From positions 186,001 to 250,000 of the forward strand of contig NZ_JAINVF010000006.1 in assembly GCF_020400585.1 (NCBI RefSeq): a DNA stretch of 64,000 nucleotides. Direction: 5' to 3'. The notes beneath the pieces are model-generated. The model was not told the DNA's origin, searched no databases, and saw nothing but the letters and a program-made list of their open reading frames with translations. Positions 61,555-64,000 of this stretch are shown piece by piece (the first letter of the stretch is position 1; each line of letters begins with the position of its first letter). The position numbers and the translations under genes are program-made. The DNA comes from Streptomyces sp. NK08204. Lineage in GTDB: Bacteria; Actinomycetota; Actinomycetes; Streptomycetales; Streptomycetaceae.

Positions 61555-64000
61555 ATGGCGAAGCCACCCCGCCGGACGACCCGCGAGATCCCGGCCAAGA
61601 CCCACCCGCAGATCCCCGGAGCGCCACGGGCCCGCCAGACGCTGGACATCGGCAGGCTGGAGCGGGCCCTGCGCAGGGCCGTCGAAGGAGAAGTGCGCTT
61701 CGACACCGCCTCGTTGGGCCTCTACGCCCAGGACGCGTCCAACTTCCGGCAGGTACCCATCGGCGTGGTGGTCCCACGCACGCTCGACGACGTCGTGGCC
61801 GTGCACAGGATCTGTCACCGCTTCGGCGCCCCCATCCTCAACCGGGGCGGGGGGACGAGCCTGTCCGGCGAGACGGTCAACGAGGCCGTGGTGATCGACC
61901 ACTCCAAGTACCTCACCCGCATCGGGAAGATCGACCCCGACCGCCGCCTGGTCACCTGCGAACCCGGCGTGATCAACGAGGAACTCAACCGTCACACGGG
62001 CAAGTACGACCTGGTGTTCGGGCCCGACCCCTCCACCCACTCCCGGTGCCTGATCGGCGGCAACATCGGGAACAACTCCTGCGGTATCCACTCGGTGCAG
62101 TCACAGCTGTACGGGCCCGGCCCGCGCACCAGCGACAACGTGCACGCCCTGGAGATCGTCACCTACGACGGCGCCCGCTTCTGGGTGGGGGTGAACGAGG
62201 AGGAGCACCTCGACGCCATCATCGCCGCAGGCGGCCGCAAGGGCGAGATCTACGCGGCGCTGCGGGACCTGCGCGACAAGTACGCCGACGTCATCCGGGC
62301 CGGATTCCGCCCGGCCGAACAGGTGCCGCGCCGGGTCTCCGGATACAACCTGGACGAACTCCTGCCCGAACGCGGCTTCAACGTCGCCCGCGCCCTGGTC
62401 GGCACCGAGAGCACCTGCGCCACCGCCCTGCAGGCCGTCCTGATGCTCACCCCCGCCCTCCTGCAACGCACCACCGTCGTGGTGGAGTACGACGACCTCG
62501 GCGACGCCGCCGAGCACTGCGAGGAGATCGTGCGGCGCTTCAAGCCGATCGGCCTGGAGGCACTGGACGACGAGCTCATCCGCGACCAGAAGCTGCAGAA
62601 CATGAACACGGCGAACATCCAGGAGCTGCCGCGGCCCACGGGTGGCGCCTGGCTCGTGGTGCAGTTCGGCGCGGACAGCGCGGAGGAGTCCGTGACGCAG
62701 GCCCACGCCTTCGCCGACTGGCTCACCGGCGCCAAGGGCTACGCACGGGACCGCGTCAAGATCGTCAAGGGTCAGCAGGAGGGCGGCGACAGCGAACACC
62801 TCTGGGCGATCCGGGAGAGCGGTCTCGGCTCGACCGCGTTCCCGCCCGACGGCAAGGACCACTGGCCCGGCTGGGAGGACTCAGCGGTCCCGCCGGACCG
62901 GATCGGCGAGTACGTGCGGGAGCTGCGCAAGGTCATGGACCGGCACGGCATCACCGGCGCCATGTACGGCCACTTCGGCCAGGGGTGCATCCACAGCCGG
63001 CTCAGCTTCGACCTGCGCACCGCCGACGGCATCGCCACCTACCGGGCGTTCCTGGAGGACGCCGCCGACCTGTGCGTGTCCCTGGGCGGCTCGGTCTCCG
63101 GCGAACACGGCGACGGCCAGCAGCGCGCCGAACTGCTGGAGAAACAGTTCGGACCCGAACTCCTCCAGGCCATGCGGGATTTCAAGGCCATCTGGGACCC
63201 GCAGTGGAAGATGAACCCGGGCAAGGTCGTCGACGCCTACCGCCTGGACGAGAACCTCAAGCTCGGCACCGACTACAACCCGCCGCGGCACCCGCTGAAG
63301 TTCGCCTACACGGAGGACGGCGGCGACTTCGCCCACGCCACCCTGCGCTGCGTCGGCATCGGCAAGTGCCGGGTTCCGCAGGCCGAGACGACGATGTGCC
63401 CCAGCTACCAGGTCACCCGAGAGGAGAAGCACACCACCCGCGGCCGGGCCCGTCTGCTGTACGAGATGCTGAGGGGCGACGTCCTCACCGACGGCTGGCA
63501 GTCCAAGGAGGTGTACGACGCCCTCGACCTGTGCCTGGCCTGCAAGGGCTGCACCAACGACTGCCCCGTCAGTGTGGACATGCCCACCTACAAGGCCGAG
63601 TTCCTGTACCACCACTACAAGTCGCCGCGCCGATGGCGCCCCCGGTACGCCTACGCCTTCGGCTTCATCGACCAGGTGGCCAGGATCGCCTCCCGCGTCC
63701 CCGAACTCGCCAACCTCGCCACCCACACGCCCGGCCTCGCCCGGATCGCCAAGCTCGTGGCAGGCATCGACCCGCGCCGCCCGCTGCCGCGCTTCGCACC
63801 CATGACCCTCCAGGAGTGGTTCGTCCGTCGCGGTGGCACCACCAACCCGAACGGTCGCCCGGTCGTGCTGTTCCCGGACACCTTCAACAACCACTTCCAC
63901 ACGAACGTCGGTGTCGCGTGTGTCGAGGCGATCGAGGCCGCCGGCTGGCAGGTCGTCATGCCCGAGCAGCACATCTGCTGCGGCCGGCCGCTGTACGACT
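61555..64000 (+). CDS. FAD/iron-sulfur oxidoreductase (glycolate/D-lactate oxidase-like fusion), 3' end outside the window
   Basis: At least 815 residues are visible. An N-terminal PCMH-type FAD domain (VVVPRTLDDVVAVHRI, RGGGTSLSGETVN, GGNIGNNSCGIHS) is followed by the FAD-linked oxidase C-terminal domain (GSVSGEHGDGQQRAELLEKQ, WKMNPGKVVDAY). Then come a ferredoxin-like 4Fe-4S region (CVGIGKC, TMCPSYQ; CLACKGCTNDCPV) and the start of a CCG domain (HICCGRPL). This is GlcD and GlcF in one chain, a D-2-hydroxy acid dehydrogenase plan. GGAGAG precedes the ATG. It follows the enolase-superfamily gene by 27 bases. Confidence 0.92.
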   Translation, partial: MAKPPRRTTREIPAKTHPQIPGAPRARQTLDIGRLERALRRAVEGEVRFDTASLGLYAQDASNFRQVPIGVVVPRTLDDVVAVHRICHRFGAPILNRGGGTSLSGETVNEAVVIDHSKYLTRIGKIDPDRRLVTCEPGVINEELNRHTGKYDLVFGPDPSTHSRCLIGGNIGNNSCGIHSVQSQLYGPGPRTSDNVHALEIVTYDGARFWVGVNEEEHLDAIIAAGGRKGEIYAALRDLRDKYADVIRAGFRPAEQVPRRVSGYNLDELLPERGFNVARALVGTESTCATALQAVLMLTPALLQRTTVVVEYDDLGDAAEHCEEIVRRFKPIGLEALDDELIRDQKLQNMNTANIQELPRPTGGAWLVVQFGADSAEESVTQAHAFADWLTGAKGYARDRVKIVKGQQEGGDSEHLWAIRESGLGSTAFPPDGKDHWPGWEDSAVPPDRIGEYVRELRKVMDRHGITGAMYGHFGQGCIHSRLSFDLRTADGIATYRAFLEDAADLCVSLGGSVSGEHGDGQQRAELLEKQFGPELLQAMRDFKAIWDPQWKMNPGKVVDAYRLDENLKLGTDYNPPRHPLKFAYTEDGGDFAHATLRCVGIGKCRVPQAETTMCPSYQVTREEKHTTRGRARLLYEMLRGDVLTDGWQSKEVYDALDLCLACKGCTNDCPVSVDMPTYKAEFLYHHYKSPRRWRPRYAYAFGFIDQVARIASRVPELANLATHTPGLARIAKLVAGIDPRRPLPRFAPMTLQEWFVRRGGTTNPNGRPVVLFPDTFNNHFHTNVGVACVEAIEAAGWQVVMPEQHICCGRPLYD

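Overview
The window is very GC-rich and strongly biased to G or C at third codon positions. It shows GTG and TTG starts, several leaderless-looking promoters and only one TTA codon that I found in a real gene. With UppP, two CrcB proteins, many MarR and PadR regulators, a Rho protein and a SigB-type sigma factor, this points to a Streptomyces chromosome, probably an accessory or arm-proximal part. No tRNA, rRNA, insertion sequence, prophage or CRISPR array was seen.

Layout. 0-6.4 kb: a cut SDR gene, a membrane transporter, then a tight four-gene minus-strand operon (substrate-binding protein, TelA-type toxic anion resistance protein, substrate-binding/VWA lipoprotein, small membrane protein). 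6.7-16.4 kb: an APH(6)-type kinase, a MarR/SRPBCC pair, an SDR, two VOC proteins, a YheO-type regulator divergent from a PLP ammonia-lyase, SseB, an ion-channel-like protein, a lone pqqB, a second MarR, and a scar of two decayed genes (FtsX permease and GH42 beta-galactosidase). 16.7-23.8 kb: crcB-DUF190-crcB, uppP, and an asparagine-catabolic operon (GntR, permease, asparaginase, aspartase) leading asparagine to fumarate.

24-31 kb holds a compact extracellular-polysaccharide locus: UDP-xylose synthase, CesA-like GT2, GalE, UDP-glucose dehydrogenase and a beta-helix lipoprotein. It supplies UDP-Gal, UDP-GlcA and UDP-Xyl next to one membrane polymerase. 31.3-47.9 kb: glutaminase, a D-Ala-D-Ala carboxypeptidase, a short Rho paralogue behind its own sigma70-like promoter and a C-rich leader, a TTA-containing membrane protein, a PadR/methyltransferase pair, a broken MarR, a PAS-PAS-GAF-PP2C phosphatase, an old-yellow-enzyme/PadR pair behind a perfect palindrome, and exported proteins.

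48.3-64 kb: a GH75 chitosanase, dhaKLM, hemerythrin, then a stress/redox island with two closely related thiamine-diphosphate enzymes. One is coupled to an SDR, the other to an enolase-superfamily enzyme followed by a FAD/Fe-S oxidoreductase that runs off the window. A GH15 glucosidase and a SigB-type sigma factor lie between them. The sigma reading frame has no stop and runs on across half of the second thiamine enzyme.

The points most worth a second look are the polysaccharide locus, the short Rho with its leader, the sigma-factor reading frame, the mosaic thiamine-enzyme pair, the TelA operon, the orphan pqqB and the repeated leaderless promoter pattern.
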